Source of the DNA: Betaproteobacteria bacterium
GTDB taxonomy: Bacteria > Pseudomonadota > Gammaproteobacteria > Burkholderiales > Ga0077523
Assembly (NCBI GenBank): GCA_016713305.1
Contig: JADJPK010000011.1
Location: 157,845-221,844 of the forward strand
Direction: 5' to 3'
DNA length: 64,000 nucleotides
In this document: piece by piece, positions 20,079 to 28,978 of the stretch
Layout of the letters: the number at the start of each line of letters is the position of its first letter
Numbering within the stretch: position 1 is the first letter of the stretch
Notes under the pieces: model-generated
Told to the model about the DNA's origin: nothing
Seen by the model: the letters and a program-made list of their open reading frames with translations, nothing else
The model's database searches: none
Translations under genes and position numbers: made by a program

Positions 20079-21328
20079 CAGAAGGCCCGCATGCGAGGGG
20101 CGCCACCGCCGGAAGACAGGGCCCCACCCTTGTCGGAGACGCGGTTCTGGACCGCGACGCGGTCGCCTTCCTTCAGCTCGCCGCCGGTCACCTCCACGAA
20201 CTTGCCGTCGGAGATGCCCGTCTGGACCGTGACGGGAACGAGTTCCTCGCCGCGCACGACGTGCACCTTGGGTCCCGGCCGCTTGCCGTCGCCGTCGCGC
20301 CCGTTCGTCCCCGCGGGCCGGGCACCCCGTTCGCCCGCGGTCGACGGGGCGGGTCCCGCAGAAGTCTTTTGCTCTCCGGCGGCGGCCGTCGCGTCCCGGG
20401 GGCGGAACCGCAATGCGGCCGTGGGAATCACCAGCACATTGCTGCGCTGGTCCACCTCCACCGTGATGTAGGCCGTCATCCCCGGCAGCAGGATGAGTTC
20501 CGGATTGTCGACGGCGACGACGACGTTGTAGGTGACGACGTTGGTCTGGATGATGGGGTTGAGCCGGATCTGCCGGATGCTGCCCTGGAATTTCCGTCCG
20601 GGAAACGCGTCGACGGTGAAGCTCACGGGCTGTTCCACGCGGATCTTGCCGATGTCGGCCTCGGCGACGTTGGTGTTGATCTGCATGCGGGTGAGGTCCT
20701 GCGCGATCTGGAACAGCGTAGGCGTCTGGAAACTGGCCGCCACGGTCTGGCCGATGTCCACCTGGCGCGAGACGACCACGCCGGACACGGGCGAGCGGAT
20801 CACGCTGTAGTTCACGTTCGCGGTGTCGCGGGCGAGCTGGCCGCGCGTGGTCCGCACCTGCGCCTCGGCGGCCTCGCGGGCCTGGACGGACTGGTCCAGT
20901 TCCTGGCGTGTGATGTACTCCTGTCCGAACAGCTCGCGTGCCCTGCGTTCGTTCGCCAGCGCGAGCCGCAGGGCGGCCTCCGCGTTGGCGACGTTGCCCC
21001 GGCTCTGCTCCACGGCCGCACGGAACAGCGTCGGGTCCAGCTCCAGCAGCACCTGACCCTTGTCCACCTTGTCGTTGAAGTCGGCGTGCAGCCGCTGCAC
21101 CGTGCCGGATACCTGGGTACCGACGTTCACCAGGACGACCGGGTTCAGCGTGCCGCTCGCGGTGACGGTCTGCACCACGTCGCCGCGGGCCACGGTTTCC
21201 AGCTGATAGCGCTCCGCGAGCGGCTTCACCTTCGACTTGTTCCAGTACGTCCAGCCGTACCACGCGACAGCCGCCACGATGGCCAGCAGGCCCGCGCGCA
21301 GCGCATACGACATCAGTCTTCGAGTCAT
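20078..21328 (-). CDS. macA: MacA-like periplasmic adaptor protein
   Basis: This is an adaptor of about 416 residues. A single N-terminal anchor (YALRAGLLAIVAAVAWYGW) is followed by NPVVLVNVGTQVSGTVQRLH, the MacA-type lipoyl half. A long helical hairpin (about residues 90-160) precedes NYSVIRSPVSGVVVSRQVDI, the second half. The beta-barrel and membrane-proximal domains follow, with an unusual Gly/Lys/Arg-rich insertion (GERGARPAGTNGRDGDGKRP) before VHVVRGEELVPV. The ATG at 21328 (MTRRLMSYAL) fits the start of the anchor. An in-frame ATG 14 codons upstream would add a segment with no similarity. It sits between TolC and the ATPase in a four-gene operon. Confidence 0.92.
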   Translation of the reverse strand: MTRRLMSYALRAGLLAIVAAVAWYGWTYWNKSKVKPLAERYQLETVARGDVVQTVTASGTLNPVVLVNVGTQVSGTVQRLHADFNDKVDKGQVLLELDPTLFRAAVEQSRGNVANAEAALRLALANERRARELFGQEYITRQELDQSVQAREAAEAQVRTTRGQLARDTANVNYSVIRSPVSGVVVSRQVDIGQTVAASFQTPTLFQIAQDLTRMQINTNVAEADIGKIRVEQPVSFTVDAFPGRKFQGSIRQIRLNPIIQTNVVTYNVVVAVDNPELILLPGMTAYITVEVDQRSNVLVIPTAALRFRPRDATAAAGEQKTSAGPAPSTAGERGARPAGTNGRDGDGKRPGPKVHVVRGEELVPVTVQTGISDGKFVEVTGGELKEGDRVAVQNRVSDKGGALSSGGGAPRMRAF

Positions 21329-21428
21329 CGGCACATCCGTGTTCGCGCACGGCGACGTGCCATGCAACACGGCATGTCATCGCGCGGGGTTGGGTTCGAG
21401 CGCCCGCGGCGTCCCGGGCAGGCCTTCA

Positions 21429-22853
21429 TCATCGTGCGGCCGCCCCGGCGTCCGCGAACAGGGAAGGCTCCAGCACGCCGATCGCCCGCGCCAGCGCCAC
21501 CTTCGACACGTTGAGCCGGAGCTGCGCCTGGATGCGCTGGATGTTCGCCTGCACCAGGGCGTTCTGGGCAGAGAGCAGATCGATGACATTGCCCACGCCT
21601 GCGCGATAGCGGCCGAGCGCGACGTCGTAGGACTCCGTGGCACTGCGCACGAGATCGCCCGCCGTCGTCAGCGCCTGGCCCTGGGTGCGGACGTCCTGGT
21701 ACGAGCGCCAGACCTCCAGGGACACGTCGTTGCGGAGGCGGTCGCGCGTCGCGGCGTTGCGGTCCACCGATTCGCGGGCCGCCTGGATGCGGTACGTGTT
21801 CTGGTAGCCCGTGAAGATGGGAATGTTCAGGGTCACGCCCACGGACAGCGAACGCGGATCGGCGCCCGGATTGACCACGCCGAGACTGGGATTGGCGAAC
21901 AGGGACAGGCTGGGCTTGCCGGCGGACTGTTCCACCGTGACAGCGGACTGCGCGGCGGCGACGTTGGCCTCCGCCGCTCGCAACTCGGGCCGGCGCTTCA
22001 GTGCCTCGTCCATGAGGGCGGCCACCGCCGATTCGCCGATGGCACGCGGGTCGACGTCGGCCGGGGGCGCGAGCCGGGGCATCGCATTCGCCGGCAGGCC
22101 CATGGTGTAGGACAGCGTTCCGCGAGCCACGGCGGCGTCGCCTTCCGCCTGAGTTCGGTTGAGCTGCGCCTGCGAATGGGCGGTCTGGGCCTGGAGCACG
22201 TCGGCACGCGTGGCGGTGCCGGCCTTCTGCCGTGCACGGGTCGCCTCCAGGCTCTGCAGCGCCAGCTTCTCCGCTGCCTGGGTCGCTTCGACCGCCTGGT
22301 CGGAGGCGAAGAGCTGGAAGTACGCCTGGCCGGTATCCAGGACGACGGCCTGGAGCGTCGCGTTGTGCGTCCAGTTGGCGGCGAGCAGGGACTGCCGCGC
22401 CTGCTCGATCGCCGCGCTGCGCCCGCCGAAATCGAACAGGAGATAGTTGAACGACAGGCTGCCGTTGAGTTGATCCCGGCGGCCCGAATTGATCACGTTG
22501 CGCGAATCCGACGACTGCGCGCTCACCGTGCCGGTGACCGTGGGCAGCGTGGCCGATCGGGCGGCACCGACCTGGGCCGCGGCGACCTTGGCCGCCGCCC
22601 AGCTCTCCCGCGTGCGCGGGTTGCGGCACAACGCCTGGTCGATCGCATCCACCAGTGTGATCAGGGCAGGCAGATCCCGAGCGGGATCGCACGGTGCCGA
22701 CGCTGGCGCGGCCTGCCAGGTGCTGGAAGGCGACGGGGGGCGCAACTTCTCCGTATCGAACGGGTCCTGGGGCGGGGCGGCTCCCGCGAAGGCGGAGAGG
22801 CAGGCCAGCAGGGCGGCGGCGACGCCTGCGACGAACGCGACGGTCCGATTCAC
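21429..22853 (-). CDS. TolC-family outer-membrane channel protein
   Basis: This is a 474-residue outer-membrane efflux protein with the signal peptide VAFVAGVAAALLACLSAFAG. The two OEP repeats are visible: LVDAIDQALCRNPRTRESWA (about 66-85), with SLSFNYLLFDFGGRSAAIEQ, and a second half with VGVTLNIPIFTGYQNTYRIQ. The LFDFGGR and PIFTGYQN strands mark the membrane barrel segments of TolC homologues. The C-terminal hairpin has VGNVIDLLSAQNALVQANIQ. It heads the TolC-MacA-ATPase-permease operon on the minus strand. A promoter would lie in the 310-bp divergent gap with the plus-strand YbhB-like gene. Confidence 0.93.
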   Translation of the reverse strand: MNRTVAFVAGVAAALLACLSAFAGAAPPQDPFDTEKLRPPSPSSTWQAAPASAPCDPARDLPALITLVDAIDQALCRNPRTRESWAAAKVAAAQVGAARSATLPTVTGTVSAQSSDSRNVINSGRRDQLNGSLSFNYLLFDFGGRSAAIEQARQSLLAANWTHNATLQAVVLDTGQAYFQLFASDQAVEATQAAEKLALQSLEATRARQKAGTATRADVLQAQTAHSQAQLNRTQAEGDAAVARGTLSYTMGLPANAMPRLAPPADVDPRAIGESAVAALMDEALKRRPELRAAEANVAAAQSAVTVEQSAGKPSLSLFANPSLGVVNPGADPRSLSVGVTLNIPIFTGYQNTYRIQAARESVDRNAATRDRLRNDVSLEVWRSYQDVRTQGQALTTAGDLVRSATESYDVALGRYRAGVGNVIDLLSAQNALVQANIQRIQAQLRLNVSKVALARAIGVLEPSLFADAGAAAR

Positions 22854-23163
22854 GGGCGCGAGCGGGGACGGATGGATGACATGAGGTGGCGCATTGTAGG
22901 GAGACTCGGTGACATCCGCACGATCCGGCTGCCGGCGTGCGGCCGCTCCCTCGCCGCAGACAGTGGCCCGCGCGATATGTTCAATGCTGGCGGGATCGTC
23001 GAGGGCACTGCCGGGGTCTCACGGAAGACGGGTTCAGAATGTGGGGGTCGCAGTCGTCTGGACAAGACGGACGACGATACGAGACCGCCACCCGGCGGGA
23101 AATCCGCGCACCGATCAGATTCTTCTCCCCGGGCGGGAACGGACGATGACGGAGGGAGCTTTC
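22854..23163. other. Divergent intergenic region, no gene seen
   Basis: This 310-bp stretch separates the minus-strand TolC gene from the plus-strand YbhB-like gene and must hold both promoters. Open frames cross it, but none has a ribosome-binding site or recognisable protein sequence. I see no strong palindrome or terminator. Confidence 0.5.
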
Positions 23164-23724
23164 ATGGCACTGACACGATTTTCCTGGTGGGCTCTGATGT
23201 GCATGGCGGCGGTGCCGGCCGGGGGCGGCGCCGCCTCGGCATTCACCCTCGCGTCCACGGCGTTCTCGCAGGGCGGGGCCATCCCGTCCAGGTACACCTG
23301 CGAGGGGGACAACGTATCGCCGCCGTTGCGGTGGACCGGAGTTCCGGCGCAGGCCCGCACCCTCGTCCTGATCGTCGACGATCCGGACGCGCCCGACCCG
23401 GCGGCGCCGAAGATGACCTGGGTGCACTGGATCCTCTACAACATTCCGGTGACGGCCACGGCACTCGACGAGGCGGTCTCCCGTTCGGGCCTTCCGCCGG
23501 GCACACGGGAAGGCATCACCGACTTCAAGTCGACCGGCTGGGGCGGACCGTGCCCGCCGATCGGGCGGCACCGGTATTTTCACCGCCTCTACGCCCTGGA
23601 TACGGTACTGCCGGACCTCGGCCCGGCGCATCGGCCCGATGTCGACAGGGCCATGAAAGGCCACATCATTGCCGAGGCAGGGCTCATGGGCACGTACGAG
23701 AAGCGGAAGTTCACCGGCCGCTGA
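23164..23724 (+). CDS. Exported YbhB/YbcL (Raf-kinase-inhibitor-like) PEBP protein
   Basis: This is a protein of about 186 residues. A signal peptide (TRFSWWALMCMAAVPAGGGA) is followed by a PEBP domain. IPSRYTCEGDNVSPPLRWTG and LVLIVDDPDAPDP give the conserved DPDAP anion site. WVHWILYNIP, GITDFKSTGWGGPCPP and RHRYFHRLYALD are all standard YbhB motifs. The second ATG is chosen because GGAGGGAG lies just upstream. YbhB/YbcL proteins have no firm bacterial function. The export signal places this copy in the periplasm, as for YbcL. The DUF2905 gene follows 18 bases later and is probably co-transcribed. Confidence 0.9.
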   Translation: MALTRFSWWALMCMAAVPAGGGAASAFTLASTAFSQGGAIPSRYTCEGDNVSPPLRWTGVPAQARTLVLIVDDPDAPDPAAPKMTWVHWILYNIPVTATALDEAVSRSGLPPGTREGITDFKSTGWGGPCPPIGRHRYFHRLYALDTVLPDLGPAHRPDVDRAMKGHIIAEAGLMGTYEKRKFTGR

Positions 23725-23742
23725 AACGGGGGAAGAGGCACA

Positions 23743-23943
23743 ATGCAACGCGGATTGATCGTTCTGGGCGTCGCGATCCTGGCGGCGGGCATCCTCTGGC
23801 CTTGGATCGGCAAGCTGCCGTTCGGCCGGCTTCCCGGCGACATCCGCATCGAGCGGGACGGCTTCGGCTTCTACTTTCCGCTGACCACCGGACTTCTCGT
23901 TTCGGCGGTGCTCACGCTGCTCTTCTGGCTGTTCCGCAAGTAA
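23743..23943 (+). CDS. DUF2905 small membrane protein
   Basis: This is a 66-residue protein made of two hydrophobic helices (GLIVLGVAILAAGILWPWI and LTTGLLVSAVLTLLFWLF) around a short loop, PFGRLPGDIRIERDGFGFYF. The GRLPGDIxIxR...F.FYFP pattern is the signature of DUF2905. It is full length for the family. Function is unknown. It follows the YbhB-like gene closely and is convergent with the DUF4124 gene. Confidence 0.9.
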   Translation: MQRGLIVLGVAILAAGILWPWIGKLPFGRLPGDIRIERDGFGFYFPLTTGLLVSAVLTLLFWLFRK

Positions 23944-23950
23944 CGGGAGG

Positions 23951-24391
23951 TCAGCGGCACAGGTTGGCGATGCGTTCGCGCACGCCCGCGATCTCCGCCG
24001 CCATCTGGCGATCATCCAGGAACTGGCGCTGACCGGTCTCGTCGATCTTCACCACCCGGCCGCCGCCCTCCAGCCAGGCGAGCCGGCCACGCGCCTGCCC
24101 GCAGGCTTCCCGGCGCCGGTCCGCTTCCATCTTTTCCTGTTCCGCGCGCTTCTCCGCTTCTGCCCGCTGGACCCGTCGCTGCTGGAATTCCAGCTCCTGT
24201 GACCTGTAGTCCCGGGGCGGGCCTTCGGCTCCTGTCGTCGCGGGAGGAACCTTGAGCGTTCGGGTGCAGGTGACGCCCTGCGGCGGAGAGTTCGAGTAAT
24301 GCACACGGCCGTCGGCATCGGTCCAGCGGCAGACCTCCGCGGCGGCGGGGGCGCAGACAAGAAGCATCATCGACAGGGAGACGGTTCTCAT
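23951..24391 (-). CDS. DUF4124 domain exported protein
   Basis: This is a protein of about 146 residues with a signal peptide (SLSMMLLVCAPAAAEV). A DUF4124 motif follows at once: VCRWTDADGRVHYSNSPPQG, in which a short beta-hairpin carries the W-D-x-G-x-x-H/Y-Y-S pattern. The rest is a charged helix (about residues 60-115, rich in Glu, Arg and Gln) likely to form a coiled coil, ending IAGVRERIANLC. The role is unknown. DUF4124 proteins are common in beta- and gammaproteobacterial envelopes. No strong ribosome-binding site precedes the ATG. Confidence 0.8.
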   Translation of the reverse strand: MRTVSLSMMLLVCAPAAAEVCRWTDADGRVHYSNSPPQGVTCTRTLKVPPATTGAEGPPRDYRSQELEFQQRRVQRAEAEKRAEQEKMEADRRREACGQARGRLAWLEGGGRVVKIDETGQRQFLDDRQMAAEIAGVRERIANLCR

Positions 24392-24600
24392 GACGCGCTG
24401 GATGACGGGGAACAGGGGAGCGGCATTATGGGAGCAGTCGAAAGCGAGAGGTACGCCATGCACGGGGGCGCCGCAGCCGGGCTGCCCCTGCAACGACGGC
24501 GCGTCCTGCAACACCGGCGTCCCCGCCGGCTGTCGCCCATGTAACACCGGCTGTCGCCGCGGCCGAGGCGCGCGGCGTGCCCGCGCGCGCAAGGCTGCTG

Positions 24601-24606
24601 CATAAT
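24601..24606 (+). promoter_or_regulatory. Putative -10 element CATAAT of the first binding-protein gene
   Basis: CATAAT lies 69 bases before the ATG at 24676, inside the context CTGCTG-CATAAT-TTCCCGCGG. The next paralogous gene has a closely similar element and flanks 50 bases before its start. The shared arrangement supports a promoter. No clear -35 is visible. Confidence 0.45.
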
Positions 24607-24675
24607 TTCCCGCGGCCCATGACACCGCCTGTGTCTTGCCGCGTCGCACAACGATCACCGATCCGGGAGGGTTCC

Positions 24676-25878
24676 ATGAACGTCTTCGGCGTGGCATCAG
24701 CAGTGCTGGCTGCAATGGTCTTCGTCTCGCCCGCATGGGCACAGAAAAAGTATGGTCCGGGAGCCTCGGACACGGAGATCAAGCTGGGGCAGACCATGCC
24801 CTACAGCGGTCCGGCCTCGGCGTACGGAGCCATCGGCAAGGCCGAGACCGCCTACTTCAAGATGATCAACGACCAGGGCGGCATCAACGGCCGGAAGGTG
24901 AACCTGGTGAGCCTCGACGACGGCTATTCGCCCCCCCGCGCGGTCGAGCAGACACGCAAGCTGGTGGAGGAGGAACAGGTGCTGGCCCTGTTCCAGCCGC
25001 TCGGTACGCCGTCCAACACCGCCATCCACAAGTACGTGAACGCGAAGAAGGTGCCGCACCTGTTCGTGGCCACGGGAGCGACCAAGTGGGGAGATCCGAA
25101 GAACTTCCCCTGGACCATCGGCTTCCAGCCCAGCTACCAGATCGAGGCCAGGATCTACGCGAAGTACATCCTCAAGGAAAAGCCGAACGCCCGCATCGCG
25201 GTGCTCTACCAGAACGACGACTACGGCAAGGACTATCTGAAGGGCTTCAAGGACGGCCTGGGCGCCAAGGCGAACGCCATCGTCGCCGAGGCGAGTTACG
25301 AGGTGACCGACCCGACGGTCGATTCGCAGATCGTGACGCTGAAGTCCTCGAACGCCGACGTGATGTTCACCATCGCCACGCCCAAGTTCGCCGCCCAGTC
25401 CATCCGCAAGGTGGCCGACCTGGGGTGGAAGCCGCTGCATCTGCTCAACAACGTCTCGGCTTCCGTAGGTGCGGTGCTCACGCCTGCCGGTCTGGACAAG
25501 TCCGTGGGTCTGGTGACGGCGCTTTATCTCAAGGACGCCACGGATCCTCAGTGGGCCAAGGACGCGGGAATGCAGCGCTGGCGGGACTTCATGTCCAAGT
25601 ACATGCCGGGCGCCGACCTGTCCGACATCAATCACGTCTACGGATACGGCGCGGCGCAGCTCATGACCGCGGTGCTCAAGAGCTGCGGTGACGATCTGTC
25701 CCGCGAGAACCTCATGAAGCAGGCGACCAGCGTGAAGGACGCCACGACGGATGTCCTGCTGCCGGGAATCAAGTACAACACGAGCACCACCGACTACTTT
25801 CTCGTCGAGCAGCTGCAGATGGCGCGCTTCGACGGCAAGCGGTGGGTGCTGTTCGGAGACGTGATCGGTCACGAGTGA
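24676..25878 (+). CDS. ABC transporter periplasmic substrate-binding protein (LivK-like), paralogue 1
   Basis: This is a 400-residue type 1 periplasmic binding protein (Peripla_BP_6). GGGAGG precedes the ATG. A signal peptide ends VSPAWAQ, and the mature protein starts KKYGPGASDTEIKLGQTMPY. Hallmarks are YSGPASAYGAIGKAETAYF, the INGRKVNLVSLDDGYSPPRA strand and YEVTDPTVDSQIVTLKSSNA. No permease or ATPase gene is nearby, so it must work with components elsewhere or act as a receptor. The next gene is a close paralogue, and a third copy lies at 53.9 kb. This clade is often listed as branched-chain amino acid binding, but the ligand is unknown. Confidence 0.92.
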   Translation: MNVFGVASAVLAAMVFVSPAWAQKKYGPGASDTEIKLGQTMPYSGPASAYGAIGKAETAYFKMINDQGGINGRKVNLVSLDDGYSPPRAVEQTRKLVEEEQVLALFQPLGTPSNTAIHKYVNAKKVPHLFVATGATKWGDPKNFPWTIGFQPSYQIEARIYAKYILKEKPNARIAVLYQNDDYGKDYLKGFKDGLGAKANAIVAEASYEVTDPTVDSQIVTLKSSNADVMFTIATPKFAAQSIRKVADLGWKPLHLLNNVSASVGAVLTPAGLDKSVGLVTALYLKDATDPQWAKDAGMQRWRDFMSKYMPGADLSDINHVYGYGAAQLMTAVLKSCGDDLSRENLMKQATSVKDATTDVLLPGIKYNTSTTDYFLVEQLQMARFDGKRWVLFGDVIGHE

Positions 25879-25910
25879 CGGCCGCCGCGCCCCTGGACGG
25901 GAGCCTGCGG

Positions 25911-25916
25911 CATAAT
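25911..25916 (+). promoter_or_regulatory. Putative -10 element CATAAT of the second binding-protein gene
   Basis: CATAAT lies 50 bases before the ATG at 25967, in the context CTGCGG-CATAAT-CGGCCGGCG. It resembles the element in front of the upstream paralogue, which suggests that each copy has its own promoter. Confidence 0.45.
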
Positions 25917-25966
25917 CGGCCGGCGCATTCGACAGACTCGCAACACAACGATTGGAGGAGATGCAC

Positions 25967-27169
25967 ATGAAGCGCTTCGTGGGCGCCCTGGTGGCGCTCG
26001 CCCTGACAACCGCCGGCGCCGCACAGGCCGAGAAGAAGTACGGGCCGGGTGTCACGGACAGCTCGATCAAGATCGGCCAGACGATGCCTTACAGCGGACC
26101 GGCGTCCGCCTACGGCGTCGTGGGCAAGGCCGAGGTCGCGTACATGGCCATGGTGAACGAGCAGGGCGGCGTCAACGGTCGCAAGATCGATCTGCTCTCG
26201 CTGGACGACGGCTACAGCCCGCCCAAGACCGTGGAGCAGACGCGCCGCCTGGTGGAGCAGGAAGAAGTGCTGATGATCTATCAGTCGCTCGGCACGCCCA
26301 CCAACACCGCCATCCAGAAGTATCTCAACGCGAAGAAGGTCCCGCACATCTTCCTGGCCACCGGTGCGGCCAAGTGGGGCGAGCCGAAGACCTTCCCGTG
26401 GACCATGGGGTTCAATCCCACGTACCAGATCGAGGCGCGGATCTACGCACAGCACATTCTCAAGACCCGCCCGGACGCGAAGATCGCCGTGATCTATCAG
26501 AACGACGACTTCGGCAAGGACTACATCGTCGGGTTCAAGGGGATGCTGGGCGACAAGGCGGCGAAGATGATCGTCGCCGAGCAGACCTACGAGGTGACGG
26601 ACCCGACGGTCGATTCGCAGGTCGTGTCGCTCAAGTCGAGCGGCGCGGACATGCTGCTCACCTTCGCGACGCCCAAGTTCGCCGCGCAGGTGATCCGCAA
26701 GGTGGGCGAACTCGGCTGGAAGCCCACGCACTACCTCACCAATGTCTCCGCCTCCGTCTCCGCCGTGCTGCAGCCTGCCGGTCTCGACAAGGCCACCGGC
26801 ATCATTTCCGCCACCTACTTCAAGGATCCCACCGACCCGCAGTGGAAGAACGATCCGGCGGTGAAGACCTGGGAGGCGTGGATGAAGAAGTACCACCCTT
26901 CGGGCAGTCTGGAAGACGGGCTCAACGTCTACGGCTACATCGCGGGACAGGCACTCGTGCACCTGCTCAAGGCCTGCGGCGACGATCTTTCGCGCGAGAA
27001 CATCATGCGCCAGGCGGCGAACCTCAAGAAGGTGGAACTCGCGCTGCTCCTGCCCGGGGTGACTCTCAACACGAGTCCGGCGGATTTCTATCCCATCGGC
27101 GAGATGCAGCTTGCGAAGTTCGACGGCAAGCGCTGGGTGCTGTTCGGAGAGATTCTGAGCGGTCGTTGA
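25967..27169 (+). CDS. ABC transporter periplasmic substrate-binding protein (LivK-like), paralogue 2
   Basis: This is a 400-residue protein collinear with the gene before it, sharing long runs such as IGQTMPYSGPASAYG, LDDGYSPPKTVEQTRRL and YEVTDPTVDSQVVSLKSS. The ATG of MKRFVGALVALAL is chosen because GGAGGAG lies five to ten bases upstream. The signal peptide ends AGAAQAEKKYG. It probably arose by tandem duplication. Loop residues differ, for instance MIYQSLGTPTNTA here against LFQPLGTPSNTA in the first copy, so the ligands may have diverged. An SDR dehydrogenase follows 141 bases later, which might act on the bound compound (inference). Confidence 0.92.
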   Translation: MKRFVGALVALALTTAGAAQAEKKYGPGVTDSSIKIGQTMPYSGPASAYGVVGKAEVAYMAMVNEQGGVNGRKIDLLSLDDGYSPPKTVEQTRRLVEQEEVLMIYQSLGTPTNTAIQKYLNAKKVPHIFLATGAAKWGEPKTFPWTMGFNPTYQIEARIYAQHILKTRPDAKIAVIYQNDDFGKDYIVGFKGMLGDKAAKMIVAEQTYEVTDPTVDSQVVSLKSSGADMLLTFATPKFAAQVIRKVGELGWKPTHYLTNVSASVSAVLQPAGLDKATGIISATYFKDPTDPQWKNDPAVKTWEAWMKKYHPSGSLEDGLNVYGYIAGQALVHLLKACGDDLSRENIMRQAANLKKVELALLLPGVTLNTSPADFYPIGEMQLAKFDGKRWVLFGEILSGR

Positions 27170-27310
27170 TTTCCACACGGCGGCGATGGCTGCCGCGAAA
27201 GGAGCCGGTGCGAGCCGGCTGCAGAACACCGGTGCAGGCCGGATCCGGAACCCGACCTGCGGGCATGCGCAACAGCGCGTTCGCCGCAGGCACAGGAGAG
27301 GTGAATTCGC

Positions 27311-28069
27311 ATGAACGACAAGTTTCTGACCGGCCGCGTCGCGGTCATCACGGGCGGCAATCGCGGCATCGGGCGCGCGACGGCGCTGGCTCTGGCAGGC
27401 GCGGGCGCCAAGGTCGCCATTGCAGGACGAAACCAGGAAAAGCTGGCCGAGACCATGGCACTGCTCGAGAAGGCGGGTGCCGATGCGGCAGCATTAACGT
27501 GCGACGTTCGCGACGAAGCGCAGGTGAAGAAGCTGGCGGACGACGTGATGAAGCGCTTCGGCGCCGTTCACATCCTGATGAACAACGCCGGCACGGCGAT
27601 CCGCAAGAACGTGATCGACTTCACCATGGACGAGTGGCGCATGCTTACCGACACCAACATCACCGGTGTCTGGCTCTGCTGCAAGTATTTCGTTCCGCAC
27701 ATGAAGGGGCAGGGCTACGGACGCATCATCAACCTCACCTCCATCATGGCGCACGTGACGAGCACCGGGCGCGGCGTCTATTCCGCCACCAAGCACGCGG
27801 TGGCAGGTCTCACCAAGGCGCTCGCGCTGGAACTGACCGAAGACAAGATCACGTGCGTGGCCATCAGTCCCGGTTTCATCGCCACGGATCTCACTGCGCC
27901 GCTGCGCGCAGATGCCGCCAAGAACCAGGCGCTGATGGACCAGACCCCCATGCACCGCTGGGGCGAGGCCGACGAGATTGCTTCACTCGCGCTCTACATC
28001 TGTTCCGACAAGGCGGCGTTCATGACCGGCAACGACGTGCTGATGGATGGGGGGTGGTGCGCGCAGTGA
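27311..28069 (+). CDS. SDR-family oxidoreductase (3-oxoacyl-ACP-reductase-like)
   Basis: This is a 252-residue classical SDR. The nucleotide motif TGGNRGIG is followed by Arg in IAGRNQEKL, which suggests NADP or a mixed cofactor. The motifs NNAG (ILMNNAGTAIRK), NITG with the structural Asn, catalytic Ser in NLTSIMAHV, YSATK with Tyr and Lys, and SPGFIATD follow. AGGAGAGG lies about ten bases upstream of the ATG. It is closer to the gluconate 5-dehydrogenase/FabG-like group than to the SDR at 3.4-4.2 kb. It follows two binding-protein genes on the same strand and is convergent with the esterase gene. Confidence 0.9.
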   Translation: MNDKFLTGRVAVITGGNRGIGRATALALAGAGAKVAIAGRNQEKLAETMALLEKAGADAAALTCDVRDEAQVKKLADDVMKRFGAVHILMNNAGTAIRKNVIDFTMDEWRMLTDTNITGVWLCCKYFVPHMKGQGYGRIINLTSIMAHVTSTGRGVYSATKHAVAGLTKALALELTEDKITCVAISPGFIATDLTAPLRADAAKNQALMDQTPMHRWGEADEIASLALYICSDKAAFMTGNDVLMDGGWCAQ

Positions 28070-28075
28070 CGATGT

Positions 28076-28978
28076 TCAGTCTCCGAGTGACGGCATGTGG
28101 TCTTGGCGGCGTCGAGGACTCCACTCCCGGATGAACGCCGCCACGGCCTCCAGCACCGGCACATCGCCCGTTGGCCACGGCCAGAGCGCCATCAGTGTGC
28201 GCGCGTGCCCGGCTTCGGGAAACGTGATCAACTGCACCGGCACCTGGACGGCACGCAGCGCCGCGGCGAGGCGGACACTGTTGCCGGGCCGAACGCGCTC
28301 GTCGGCCTCGCCGGTGAGCAGCAGCGCGGGTGGCGAGTTCGCCGACACGTACGCGATCGGCTGCGTGGCCGGCCAGCGATCGCGCGGACCGAACACGATC
28401 TGCACGACCGGGTCCACGATCGGCAGGAAGTCGTAGGGCCCCGAGAGTCCGATCCACCCACGGACGTCGTGTGCCGGATCCAGGCCAACGCCACGCAGCC
28501 ATCGCGCATCGAGGGCCAGCATCGCGGCGTTGTACGCGCCGGCCGAATGCCCCATGAGGAAAAGGCGGGACGGGTCGCCGCCGTGGTCGGCCGCGTGGTC
28601 GCGTGCCCAACGTACGGCAGCGGCGCCGTCTTCCAGAAAATCCGGAAAGCGCGCCTCGGGATGTACGCGGTAGTCAGGCACGATCGTCACCCACCCTCGC
28701 GAAGCCAGCGAGCGCGCAACGAAGCGGTATTGCGCCCGGTCACCCTCCTGCCACGCGCCACCGTAGAAGAACACGACGACCGGACGTCCGCTCGAAGGCT
28801 CGACGGGCGCCACCACGTCGAGGCGATGGCGGGGATTCTCGCCGTAGGCGATGCCGTGGATTTCGCGCAGGCCGTTCGCGGGCGTGATGGCACTCAGAAC
28901 AGTGAGCGGTGCCCAGACAGCCGCGGCGGCGAGCGCCATCAGAAGGGCGATGAAAGCGAAGAGGAATCGGCGGACCAT
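28076..28978 (-). CDS. Membrane-anchored alpha/beta-hydrolase (BD-FAE/HSL-like esterase)
   Basis: This is a 300-residue hydrolase with an N-terminal signal or anchor (RRFLFAFIALLMALAAAAVW). The fold is clear: PVVVFFYGGAWQEGD carries the oxyanion strand, with Tyr-Gly-Gly in place of the usual His-Gly-Gly. GHSAGAYNAAML (Ser145) is the nucleophile elbow. LLLTGEADERVRPGNS holds the acid, and FPEAGHARTL the His. It resembles carboxylesterases of the BD-FAE group. The ATG at 28978 is chosen because the anchor starts there, although no clear ribosome-binding site precedes it and in-frame codons continue upstream. The substrate is unknown. Confidence 0.82.
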   Translation of the reverse strand: MVRRFLFAFIALLMALAAAAVWAPLTVLSAITPANGLREIHGIAYGENPRHRLDVVAPVEPSSGRPVVVFFYGGAWQEGDRAQYRFVARSLASRGWVTIVPDYRVHPEARFPDFLEDGAAAVRWARDHAADHGGDPSRLFLMGHSAGAYNAAMLALDARWLRGVGLDPAHDVRGWIGLSGPYDFLPIVDPVVQIVFGPRDRWPATQPIAYVSANSPPALLLTGEADERVRPGNSVRLAAALRAVQVPVQLITFPEAGHARTLMALWPWPTGDVPVLEAVAAFIREWSPRRRQDHMPSLGD

